Below, one piece after another: positions 15,405 through 21,064 of a DNA stretch of 21,064 nucleotides. The stretch lies in contig FR884541.1 of the NCBI GenBank assembly GCA_000435535.1, positions 1,872 to 22,935 on the forward strand, read 5' to 3'. Made by a program: the position numbers and the translations under genes. The stretch comes from Clostridium sp. CAG:575. Lineage in GTDB: Bacteria; Bacillota; Clostridia; TANB77; CAG-508. Under the pieces are notes generated by a model. It saw only the letters and a program-made list of their open reading frames with translations, had not been told where the DNA came from and made no database searches. Each line of letters begins with the position of its first letter. Position 1 is the stretch's first letter.

Positions 15405-15712
15405 TGGTGGGCAGGGATGGATTCGAACCATCGTACTCAAATGAGAACAGATTTCTTACTACTATAGTTTTCACTACCAAATTTCTTTGTTTGTAGTCTG
15501 GACTTTCTCTTTATCTTATTATTAAGATACCAGGTATAAAGTCTCTACACTCGGATTTCTCCTAGCTCGGGATTATCATCAGCTTTTACTGTTAAGACTT
15601 CCCCGAATTAGCCTAGTTATCATCTTATCATCACTGATAAGAGCTGCAAATTTAGGTTTTGTTTAAACCAAAGACCACAGTCTGCCGCCTTTAGCCACTC
15701 GGCCACCTACCC
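15405..15712 (-). tRNA. tRNA-Tyr(GUA) interrupted by a group I intron
   Basis: Exons are 15712-15677 and 15454-15405. Joined, they give acceptor stem GGGTAGG/CCTGCCC (one G-U pair), discriminator A, encoded CCA, D stem GCC/GGC, anticodon arm GCAGA-CTGTAAA-TCTGT and T arm GATGG-TTCGAAT-CCATC. The long variable arm (CTC-ATTT-GAG) makes it a class II tRNA. The spliced loop CTGTAAA gives anticodon GTA and matches the usual bacterial tRNA-Tyr arm; G1-C72 and A73 fit Tyr. The intron lies between anticodon bases 35 and 36, so splicing is needed for function. It has its own consensus promoter and terminator and is a single-gene transcript. No other tyrosine tRNA is in the window. Confidence 0.95.
15455..15676 (-). 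ncRNA. Group I intron (IC3-like, no ORF) in tRNA-Tyr
   Basis: The 222-nt intron follows an exonic U and ends in G, as group I introns do. Read on the minus strand it folds as follows: P1, exon CTGT with GCAG (15647-15644), including the splice-site U-G pair; P2 CTTATC/GATAAG (15641-15624); P3 ACTAGG (15617-15612) with CCTGGT (15534-15529); P4 TTCGGG (15607-15602) with CCCGAG (15571-15566); P6 GGA-GAAA-TCC (15562-15553); P7 GACTTT (15543-15538) with AAAGTC (15506-15501); P8 ATCTTA-ATAA-TAAGAT (15528-15513); P9 ACTAC (15497-15493) with GTAGT (15462-15458), holding TAGT-GAAA-ACTA. The core words GTAGAGACT and AAAGAGAAAGTCC resemble the cyanobacterial tRNA-Leu intron. No homing endonuclease is encoded. 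P1 is the least certain helix, because its loop is long (29 nt with a GGTTT/AAACC hairpin). Confidence 0.93.
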
Positions 15713-15717
15713 ATATT

Positions 15718-15802
15718 AAATTTTAGAAATATATCGTCGAGCTATCGACAATAGCTATTATAAGCTTTTTATAATTTTTTGTCAATATATTTCTAAAAAT
15801 TT
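15718..15802. repeat. Long inverted repeat flanking the tRNA-Tyr promoter
   Basis: AAATTTTAGAAATATAT (15718-15734) and ATATATTTCTAAAAATTT (15785-15802) are reverse complements except for one extra base. They enclose the promoter and lie 50 nt apart. The inner arm could serve as a weak read-through barrier after dinB, but no T-run follows. Confidence 0.6.
15757..15785 (-). promoter_or_regulatory. Consensus sigma-A promoter of tRNA-Tyr
   Basis: On the minus strand perfect -35 TTGACA (15785-15780), 17-nt spacer and perfect -10 TATAAT (15762-15757), about 45 nt before the mature tRNA 5' end. The leader can form a small hairpin GTCGA-TAGC-TCGAC. Confidence 0.88.
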
Positions 15803-15821
15803 TTTGTTTTTCTTATAAATT

Positions 15822-17024
15822 TTATTTAAATTTAATATTTATATTCATTTTTCCAGCTCTAGTAATTGAATTTCCTCCATATTTTTCATTTAATTTATCA
15901 ATCACTTTATCTAGTTTTTCTTGTTTCTGATGTTCCTCTGTATTTTGAAACAGTGAAATTTGTAGTTCTTCTTTTGAAACCAAATTATCCACACGAAGTC
16001 CTACCAATCTTATAGCCATTCCATTTTTAAATTTTTCTGTTAAAAGTTGTTTTGCTTTTTTCATAATTTCTTTTGTACTAGCTGTTGAGCAGTCTAACTT
16101 AGTTTGATGAGAAAAATCTTCAAAGTTTTTTGTTCTTAACTGAATACTCACACTATTAGCTAGTAAGTCTTGTTTTCTCAATCTATATGCCACCTGCTCT
16201 GTTAGCGTCAGTAAAATTTCTTCTATTTTTTCCTTTTCTATTAAATCTATTGGTAATGTTACTGAATTTCCTATACTTTTCGGTTTTTCTTTAATATATT
16301 GTACTTCTGAATTATCTATTCCATTTGCATATTCCCACATCATCTTACCATGTTTTCCAAATTTTTTTACTAACAGATTTTGATTTACATGAGCTAAATC
16401 TCCTATTGTTTTTATATTCATATTATATAATTTTGGAACTGTCTTTCTCCCCAACATAAACAATTCTGATATAGGAAGTTTCCACATCTTTTTTGGAATT
16501 TCATTTTCGAAAAGTGTATGAACTTTATCTGGTTTTGTAAAATCTGATGCCATTTTGGCTAATAATTTATTATGAGATACACCTATATTAACAGTAAATC
16601 CTAGTTCTTCTTTTACCCTTTTATTTATTTCCATTGCCCTATTTATTAATGTATCATTTCTCAAATATTGTGTCATATCCAAAAAACATTCGTCAATTGA
16701 AAATCTTTCTATTTTGTCAGTATATTCTGATAAAAGCTGAAATAGCTTATTTGAATATTCTCTATATATTTTAAAATCTCCTTGATATACTTGAACATTT
16801 TTACATTTGCTTCTCGCGCTATATAAAGTTTCTCCGGTTACTATCCCAAATTGCTTTGCTTTTTGGCTTTTAGCCAGAACAATGCCTGATCTTTTTGTTT
16901 CGTCTCCACCTATTACAGCAATTTGCTCTCTTATATCTATTTTTTCTCCATTATTTAACTTATATACTGCTAACCATGATAAAAACGCATTATTAACATC
17001 TACATGTAATATTTGTCTTTCCAT
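15822..17024 (-). CDS. dinB: Y-family DNA polymerase (Pol IV / DinB-like)
   Basis: Error-prone translesion polymerase acting at stalled replication forks. The 400-residue protein begins ILHVDVNNAFLSW (5-17) with catalytic Asp9 and the steric-gate Phe14. It has the palm motif RFSIDECFLDMT (107-118) with Asp111-Glu112, and an HhH-like region LFMLGRKTVPKLYNMNIKTIG in the thumb. Near the C-terminus QISLF (355-359) fits the sliding-clamp binding motif. DinB, UmuC and UvrX types are hard to separate; the VNNAF wording is common in clostridial homologues. ATG 17024 has AAGG close upstream, and the leader is only about 11 nt. The promoter carries a LexA-type box, so expression should rise in the SOS response. 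Confidence 0.93.
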   Translation of the reverse strand: MERQILHVDVNNAFLSWLAVYKLNNGEKIDIREQIAVIGGDETKRSGIVLAKSQKAKQFGIVTGETLYSARSKCKNVQVYQGDFKIYREYSNKLFQLLSEYTDKIERFSIDECFLDMTQYLRNDTLINRAMEINKRVKEELGFTVNIGVSHNKLLAKMASDFTKPDKVHTLFENEIPKKMWKLPISELFMLGRKTVPKLYNMNIKTIGDLAHVNQNLLVKKFGKHGKMMWEYANGIDNSEVQYIKEKPKSIGNSVTLPIDLIEKEKIEEILLTLTEQVAYRLRKQDLLANSVSIQLRTKNFEDFSHQTKLDCSTASTKEIMKKAKQLLTEKFKNGMAIRLVGLRVDNLVSKEELQISLFQNTEEHQKQEKLDKVIDKLNEKYGGNSITRAGKMNINIKFK

Positions 17025-17041
17025 AAACCTTCACCGAAGCC

Positions 17042-17070
17042 ATTATAAAACATATGTTCTTGTTTGTCAA
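17042..17070 (-). promoter_or_regulatory. Consensus promoter of dinB
   Basis: On the minus strand perfect -35 TTGACA (17070-17065), 17-nt spacer and perfect -10 TATAAT (17047-17042), about 18 nt before ATG 17024. The spacer is filled by a LexA-like box. Confidence 0.88.
17048..17059 (-). promoter_or_regulatory. LexA (SOS) box in the dinB promoter
   Basis: GAACATATGTTT lies between the -35 and -10. It matches the Gram-positive SOS box (GAAC RNRY GTTY) at every position. LexA bound here would block polymerase, giving DNA-damage control of dinB. Confidence 0.8.
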
Positions 17071-17179
17071 GCCTATTTTTTATTAATGTTTTATTATTCT
17101 TGTTATTATCTTTTATTATATACATTCTTTAAATCTATAACTTTTTAGTTTTCTGTACTTTTAGTTTTAATTTTAGAAA

Positions 17180-17243
17180 GACTGTCCCTTTTTCCCTTAA
17201 AAAAGGGAAAAAGAAGGAACGTCCCTCTTTCCCCCTCTTTCTC
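17180..17243. repeat. GGGAC-type palindromic repeat element downstream of the oxidoreductase gene
   Basis: A perfect 11-bp inverted repeat CTTTTTCCCTT/AAGGGAAAAAG (17188-17213, 4-nt loop) is flanked by CTGTCCC on one side and GGAACGTCCCT plus CCCCCTCTTTC on the other. The GC-rich words stand out from the AT-rich surroundings and resemble clostridial REP-type elements. It lies 10 nt after the stop of the gene at 17254. Confidence 0.65.
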
Positions 17244-17253
17244 CTTGTTTTTC

Positions 17254-18315
17254 TTAGCATATTTTATTTTTGAAGTGTAAGTCTCCAATTTGCTCTGTTG
17301 TTACATATCCTGGTTTTGCTTTTATTACGTCTGGTATTCTGTTTACAACTGTTGCACATGTAAGTTCTACTGTTGCTGGTCTTTCTACTGTAATTGTTGT
17401 TGTTGGTTCTCCTTCAACTGTCCATACATTTTTATCAAATTCATCTGGTGCATATACTTTTCCTATACATTCTGATTCTATTGTTATTCCTTCTTTTGTT
17501 TCTGTTGTTACAACAGCACTCATTCCAGTTGCATCTCCTGCTTTTATTGTCATATCTAATGTTGATGAGTATATATCTTCTTTATATGTTTGTGGTACAC
17601 ATTTTTGAGTTTGGCTTATTATAGTTAATCCTAATTTTGAACATAGCCATCCATTTACATTCCACATGTATGATGGTGCAAATTCTCCACTGTCTATAAT
17701 TTTTTGTCTTTCTTCTGCTGATATTCTATCTGATGAGGCAACTTGTTTATCAAATTCTTCAAGTGTCAATCCTGCTCCATGTGCTTCTGCTAATGCTATT
17801 CCATAATCTTCTACATTATAGCTAGAACTTCCTTTTATTTTCTTTATCGTTTGTGTTGAACCTGCTATTGATGAAATAAGTTGACCCCAATATATATCTT
17901 GGTATCCTGTCCCTGTTATTGTACAGTTGTTCTTTTTTGCTAATTCATCAATTTTTTTTGTTAATGTTGGGTTCGAATTTTGTGGATAAAATGCCTCTTC
18001 ACATGTTGATATTGCATTTATTCCTAATTCTGCACATAACATAAATGGTTCTTCTACTTCTGAAAATAAACTTCTTGTTGTTACTATACATACATCTGGT
18101 TTAGTGTTTTCTAATGTTTCTCTTGCCTGTTTTGCATCTGTTATTACTACTCCTAATTTGTCTTTTCCTAAGATTTCTCCTATATCTTTTCCAATTACTG
18201 CTGGATTTACATCTATTGCTCCTACTATTTCAATTCCTTTTTCAAGCATATATCTCATTGTATATACACTCATTTTTCCAACACCGTATTGTACGGCTTT
18301 AATTTTTTGTTCCAT
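17254..18315 (-). CDS. 2,4-diaminopentanoate dehydrogenase-like NAD(P)-dependent oxidoreductase
   Basis: The 353-residue protein has an N-terminal Rossmann fold (IKAVQYGVGKMSVYTMRYML, 5-24, then VGAIDVNP at 31-38) related to dihydrodipicolinate reductase. Further stretches are CIVTTRSLFSEVEEPF, INAISTCEEAFYP and GTGYQDIYWGQL. This pattern matches the Ord family, whose characterised member converts 2,4-diaminopentanoate to 2-amino-4-oxopentanoate in clostridial ornithine fermentation. The other ornithine-pathway genes (ortAB, oraSE, orr) are not next to it, so it may act on another amino acid or be a paralogue; the substrate is uncertain. ATG 18315 follows AGGAGG by 9 nt. It is bordered on both sides by GGGAC-type repeats. 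Confidence 0.72.
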   Translation of the reverse strand: MEQKIKAVQYGVGKMSVYTMRYMLEKGIEIVGAIDVNPAVIGKDIGEILGKDKLGVVITDAKQARETLENTKPDVCIVTTRSLFSEVEEPFMLCAELGINAISTCEEAFYPQNSNPTLTKKIDELAKKNNCTITGTGYQDIYWGQLISSIAGSTQTIKKIKGSSSYNVEDYGIALAEAHGAGLTLEEFDKQVASSDRISAEERQKIIDSGEFAPSYMWNVNGWLCSKLGLTIISQTQKCVPQTYKEDIYSSTLDMTIKAGDATGMSAVVTTETKEGITIESECIGKVYAPDEFDKNVWTVEGEPTTTITVERPATVELTCATVVNRIPDVIKAKPGYVTTEQIGDLHFKNKIC

Positions 18316-18340
18316 AATTGAAACCTCCTTTGTTTTATTT

Positions 18341-18363
18341 TATATAATTTTAAAAATTATATA
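18341..18363. repeat. 23-bp AT palindrome in the leader of the oxidoreductase gene
   Basis: TATATAATTTT and AAAATTATATA are perfect reverse complements around one central base, between the repeat element and the ribosome binding site of the gene at 18315. It could be an operator; I find no convincing -35/-10 pair around it. Confidence 0.45.
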
Positions 18364-18371
18364 CATTATTA

Positions 18372-18433
18372 TGTCCCAAAGGGACGGTTCTAGTGGGTCA
18401 TTTTTGTCCCATTAGAACCGTCCCTCTGGGACA
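18372..18433. repeat. 62-bp REP-type inverted repeat overlapping the 3' end of the ATPase gene
   Basis: The two arms begin TGTCCCA(A/G)AGGGACGGTTCTA(G/A)TGGG and are near-perfect reverse complements around a short T-rich centre. The element is much richer in G and C than its surroundings. The ATPase reading frame runs through one arm and stops in the other. Confidence 0.85.
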
Positions 18434-20354
18434 TATATCCTAAACTTTGTGCAAATTCACTTAGCATAACATTTTTTATTGTTTGTCCTTTTCCTTCTAA
18501 GTAATCTTCTATTACTTGTTTTAGTTGTCTTATGTTTTTCATTTCTGGTTCTATTTCTTTTGGATATTTTTCTGCACGTTTTAGTAATTTTTCTTTTATT
18601 AAAACTATATCTTCATTGCTGGCACAAGAAATTCTTTGGAACATTTGATAAACATCATAATATTTAAATATTGGTATTTGCATACATTGTCTGTCAAATT
18701 TTTCGTAAAATTCTTCCATTCTCATTGGAATACATTTAAATACATCTTCAGCTTTTTCTTTATACATTTTATCTAATAATTGTGTATTTAGCATATTAAA
18801 GTGTTTAACTATATCATCCATGTCTTCTTCAACTTGTTCAATTGCTATTTTACTAAGTTCTTCCTCTACATTTGGACAATATTTTGATTTTAGGGATGCT
18901 AAGTTCATTCCATTAAAAAATATACTTTTTAGAGTTTTTATGTCATAGTCTATTAATCCTCTTCTTGAGAAGTAGCTAAAATATGCATATATTTTCACTA
19001 TATCAATTAATTCTAAACTTCCTTCTTTTATATCTTCTAAAACAGATTTTATAACTTTATCAAATTCATCATCTGATATTTTCCAGTACTCTTCTGTAAG
19101 TAATCTTTTATATGCTGGTAAGTTTTCTGTATCTACTGTATTTCTAATTGTTTCCATATTTTGCTTAAAAATTTTCATATCAAAAATTCTTGTTCTAACA
19201 TAATATTCTATAAATTTAAAGAATCTATATTCTGCTTTAAAATTATAGTAATAATTATTATCAAATTCTTTTATATAAAACTGTCTATTGTCCATTAATG
19301 TCCTTGAAGATACAATAATAGACTTATATTCTTCATTGTCTTTTATATTTACAAACTTTTCTTTTGTTATTTTTCCTGCTTTTATTTCAAAAGAAATTGC
19401 TACCGTAAATATTAGCATTGTTTGCATAACACGATTATTTGTGTTAGGATAATTTTTCTCTACCATTTCAAAAATCTTTTGGAAATCATTTAGTGCATGC
19501 TTTAAGATTCTTAAGTTTCTTGTTCCGCTTCTTTCAAATGTAGCTATTATTAATCTTGTATTTTCTCTTAAAAATCTAATTAATTCTGGGTCATTTTCAT
19601 ATCTCATCAAAATTCCATTTATTATATAATCAAATTTTGGTGCATATTCAAATGTTTCTCCTATCAATTTTTCTTTTATTCTTTCATAATCATTAGCTTT
19701 ATCAAAAACATGCTCTATTTTATTTTGTATTTTTTCTACCATTGGTTTGTCTGGATTGTTTAATTCTCCTTGTTTGTCTAGTAAATATGTTGCAATAAAT
19801 GTTTTCATTTCTAAATTTGAGCTTTTTAATTTTGTTGACAATTCTTTTTCATTACAAATAATTATTGTTTTGATGTGATCATGTTCTACAAAATTATTGA
19901 TATATCCTAGTATATCTATAACATCTACATTTGCTCTTTCCAAATCGTCAAAACATAAAACTTTATCATCTGTAGAAAAGAAATCTGCATAATCTATTTT
20001 ATCTCCATTTTGAGTTACTCCAAAGAAATTTGCCATATCTAGTCCTGTTTTTGCATATTCCGGGATATTAGTTTGTCCATTTGCATCCATGAACTTTCTT
20101 AAGTTTTTGTCCATTAGTTGTGTTGTTTCAATAAATATTTTTTTGCTTATTTCCTCTAAATTAGATATTCCATATAAAGACATATAGATTGTAGTAAATC
20201 TTTTTCCATTTAGTTGCATAGATTCTATTTTTTTCCTTATTTTATTATTCCAAAAATGTGTCTTTCCAACACCCCATTCACCATTTATCATAATTGCATA
20301 GTCTGTATAATCTGATCTTACATAATCTAAAATACTCTCTACTAAATCTTCCAT
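18390..20354 (-). CDS. KAP-family-like P-loop NTPase
   Basis: The 654-residue protein has Walker A GEWGVGKT (25-32) and Walker B VLCFDDLERA (132-141) with two Asp plus Glu139. A sensor-like strand IKTIIICNEKELSTKL (161-176) follows. This combination is typical of KAP/P-loop STAND-related ATPases. The remainder (about 180-640) is helical with no recognised domain and no membrane helices between the Walker motifs, unlike eukaryotic KAP proteins. Many bacterial KAP-like ATPases are suspected or known parts of phage defence, but no effector or partner gene is adjacent, so that is inference. ATG 20354 has AGGAGG 7 nt upstream. It lies 34 nt after comF. The last 14 residues (MSQRDGSNGTKMTH) are encoded by a repeat element. 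Confidence 0.82.
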   Translation of the reverse strand: MEDLVESILDYVRSDYTDYAIMINGEWGVGKTHFWNNKIRKKIESMQLNGKRFTTIYMSLYGISNLEEISKKIFIETTQLMDKNLRKFMDANGQTNIPEYAKTGLDMANFFGVTQNGDKIDYADFFSTDDKVLCFDDLERANVDVIDILGYINNFVEHDHIKTIIICNEKELSTKLKSSNLEMKTFIATYLLDKQGELNNPDKPMVEKIQNKIEHVFDKANDYERIKEKLIGETFEYAPKFDYIINGILMRYENDPELIRFLRENTRLIIATFERSGTRNLRILKHALNDFQKIFEMVEKNYPNTNNRVMQTMLIFTVAISFEIKAGKITKEKFVNIKDNEEYKSIIVSSRTLMDNRQFYIKEFDNNYYYNFKAEYRFFKFIEYYVRTRIFDMKIFKQNMETIRNTVDTENLPAYKRLLTEEYWKISDDEFDKVIKSVLEDIKEGSLELIDIVKIYAYFSYFSRRGLIDYDIKTLKSIFFNGMNLASLKSKYCPNVEEELSKIAIEQVEEDMDDIVKHFNMLNTQLLDKMYKEKAEDVFKCIPMRMEEFYEKFDRQCMQIPIFKYYDVYQMFQRISCASNEDIVLIKEKLLKRAEKYPKEIEPEMKNIRQLKQVIEDYLEGKGQTIKNVMLSEFAQSLGYMSQRDGSNGTKMTH

Positions 20355-20388
20355 CTTTTACCTCCTTATGTGTCTTATATATCTATTT

Positions 20389-21064
20389 TTAATCTTTTGC
20401 TAATATTAATATCCCTATTTTTTTTGGATTTCCATATCGTAACATTCTACTACATTCATTTACTGTACTCCCTGTTGTGTATATATCATCGACTAATAAT
20501 ATTTTTCTATTTTCGATTAATTCTTTTTTCTGTAATATATATACACCACTAATATTTTTTGCTCTATCTTCTTTATTTAATTTACTTTGTTCTATTATAT
20601 TCTTTGTTTTTATTAAACAATTATTCAAAAGTTCCAAATCAGTATTAACCGCTATTTCCTTAGCAATTAGCGAACTTTGATTATAACCTCTTTCTTTATA
20701 TCTTTTATAACTTATCGGAACTGGAATAATTGTATCATATTTTTTTATATTTTCAAATAATTTTTTATTTTTTAATAAAAATTTCACAAAAGTTCCATAT
20801 AAATACGATTTTTCATTAAACTTATAATCTAATATCAATTTTCTTATTAATCCCTCATACTTAAATTCATACATTACTTCATCAAAAAATTTATTTTCTA
20901 ATTCTTCATCATCATTTTTAGTAATAATTCTAAATTCATCTAATTTTCTAAGCTGAAGTTCACATTTTTTGCATAAAGCATTACGATCAATCTTTCCACA
21001 TATACCACACACTTGAGGGAAAATCGAGACATTTGGGACGGGGACATTTGGGACGTAGAGAATT
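20389..21064 (-). CDS. comF: ComF family protein, partial at the right edge
   Basis: ComF proteins are needed for uptake of transforming DNA in Bacillus; many homologues have unknown roles. Counting from GTG 21012, there is a zinc finger CGIC...CKKC (Cys2, 5, 14, 17), then IIPVPISYKRYKERGYNQ (95-112), and the phosphoribosyltransferase motif ILLVDDIYTTGST (171-183). The 207-residue form from GTG 21012 lacks a ribosome binding site. The frame stays open to 21064 and the codons just upstream read VSIFPQV, giving IFPQVCGICGK, which resembles the usual ComF N-terminus (L-F-P-x-x-C). The true start is therefore probably further right, beyond a GGGAC repeat that the frame crosses. It is followed by the ATPase gene in the same orientation. 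Confidence 0.85.
   Translation of the reverse strand, partial: ILYVPNVPVPNVSIFPQVCGICGKIDRNALCKKCELQLRKLDEFRIITKNDDEELENKFFDEVMYEFKYEGLIRKLILDYKFNEKSYLYGTFVKFLLKNKKLFENIKKYDTIIPVPISYKRYKERGYNQSSLIAKEIAVNTDLELLNNCLIKTKNIIEQSKLNKEDRAKNISGVYILQKKELIENRKILLVDDIYTTGSTVNECSRMLRYGNPKKIGILILAKD
21028..21055. repeat. GGGAC-type direct repeat inside the 5' part of comF
   Basis: The 13-mer GACATTTGGGACG occurs at 21028-21040 and 21043-21055, with a 15-nt period. It shares the GGGAC/GTCCC word with the elements at 17180 and 18372. It is cut off by the window edge, so its full structure is unknown. Confidence 0.6.

Noticed and set aside
15405..15712. Reading the split tRNA as tRNA-Ser(GGA)
   Set aside because: Joining after G34 would give anticodon GGA, but then the intron would neither follow a U nor end in G, and the discriminator A and CAGACTGTAAATCTG arm are those of tRNA-Tyr.
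15405..15712. Two unrelated tRNA fragments or a tmRNA
   Set aside because: The halves complete each other in acceptor, anticodon and variable arms, and no tag-peptide frame or tmRNA core is present.
17188..17213. Terminator after the oxidoreductase gene
   Set aside because: The palindrome is perfect, but no T-run follows on the minus strand, and flanking GTCCC words fit a repeat element better.
18330..18400. Promoter for the oxidoreductase gene
   Set aside because: TATAAT-like words occur but no acceptable -35 lies at 16-18 nt; the region is part palindrome and part repeat element.

Overview
The window comes from a very AT-rich bacterial chromosome, most likely a member of Clostridia (low-GC Firmicutes). 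The evidence is strong AGGAGG-type ribosome binding sites, SepF and DivIVA cell-division proteins, a FtsK/SpoIIIE translocase, a MutL with the endonuclease motif, a tRNA gene that encodes its own CCA, and TGA used as a stop. Every recognisable gene lies on the minus strand, so the region reads from right to left. It is mainly housekeeping chromosome rather than an island; I see no IS element, prophage or CRISPR array.

In transcription order: (1) 21064-17254 holds a comF homologue open to the right edge, a KAP-type P-loop ATPase and a solitary 2,4-diaminopentanoate dehydrogenase-like oxidoreductase. Three GGGAC-type palindromic or direct repeats sit at gene boundaries here and nowhere else in the window; one supplies the last 14 codons of the ATPase and another lies in the 5' part of comF. 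(2) 17070-15822 is a Y-family polymerase gene (dinB) behind a consensus promoter with a LexA/SOS box in its spacer. (3) 15785-15374 is a tRNA-Tyr(GUA) gene with its own consensus promoter and terminator, split in the anticodon loop by a 222-nt group I intron whose core I could fold from P1 to P9. (4) 15311-15013 holds a 27-codon remnant of a metallophosphoesterase and the promoter of the next operon. (5) 15012-12107 is an HD-domain phosphohydrolase followed by divergent, shortened SecD and SecF proteins and a terminator. (6) 12090-6695 is mutL with a long acidic linker, a small membrane protein, miaA and an HlyD-like membrane-fusion protein that starts with TTG overlapping the miaA stop. (7) 6622-5526 is sepF-divIVA, ending in a strong terminator. 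(8) 5389-4124 is rsmD and a coiled-coil protein, ending in a terminator. (9) 4024-1 is ftsK and a large coiled-coil protein of unknown function that runs off the left edge.

The most notable object is the self-splicing-type intron in tRNA-Tyr. The bacterial tRNA group I introns I know best are in tRNA-Leu(UAA), tRNA-Ile(CAU), tRNA-Arg(CCU) and initiator tRNA, so a Tyr(GUA) host deserves checking. All assignments rest on reading motifs by eye; no search or folding program was run.
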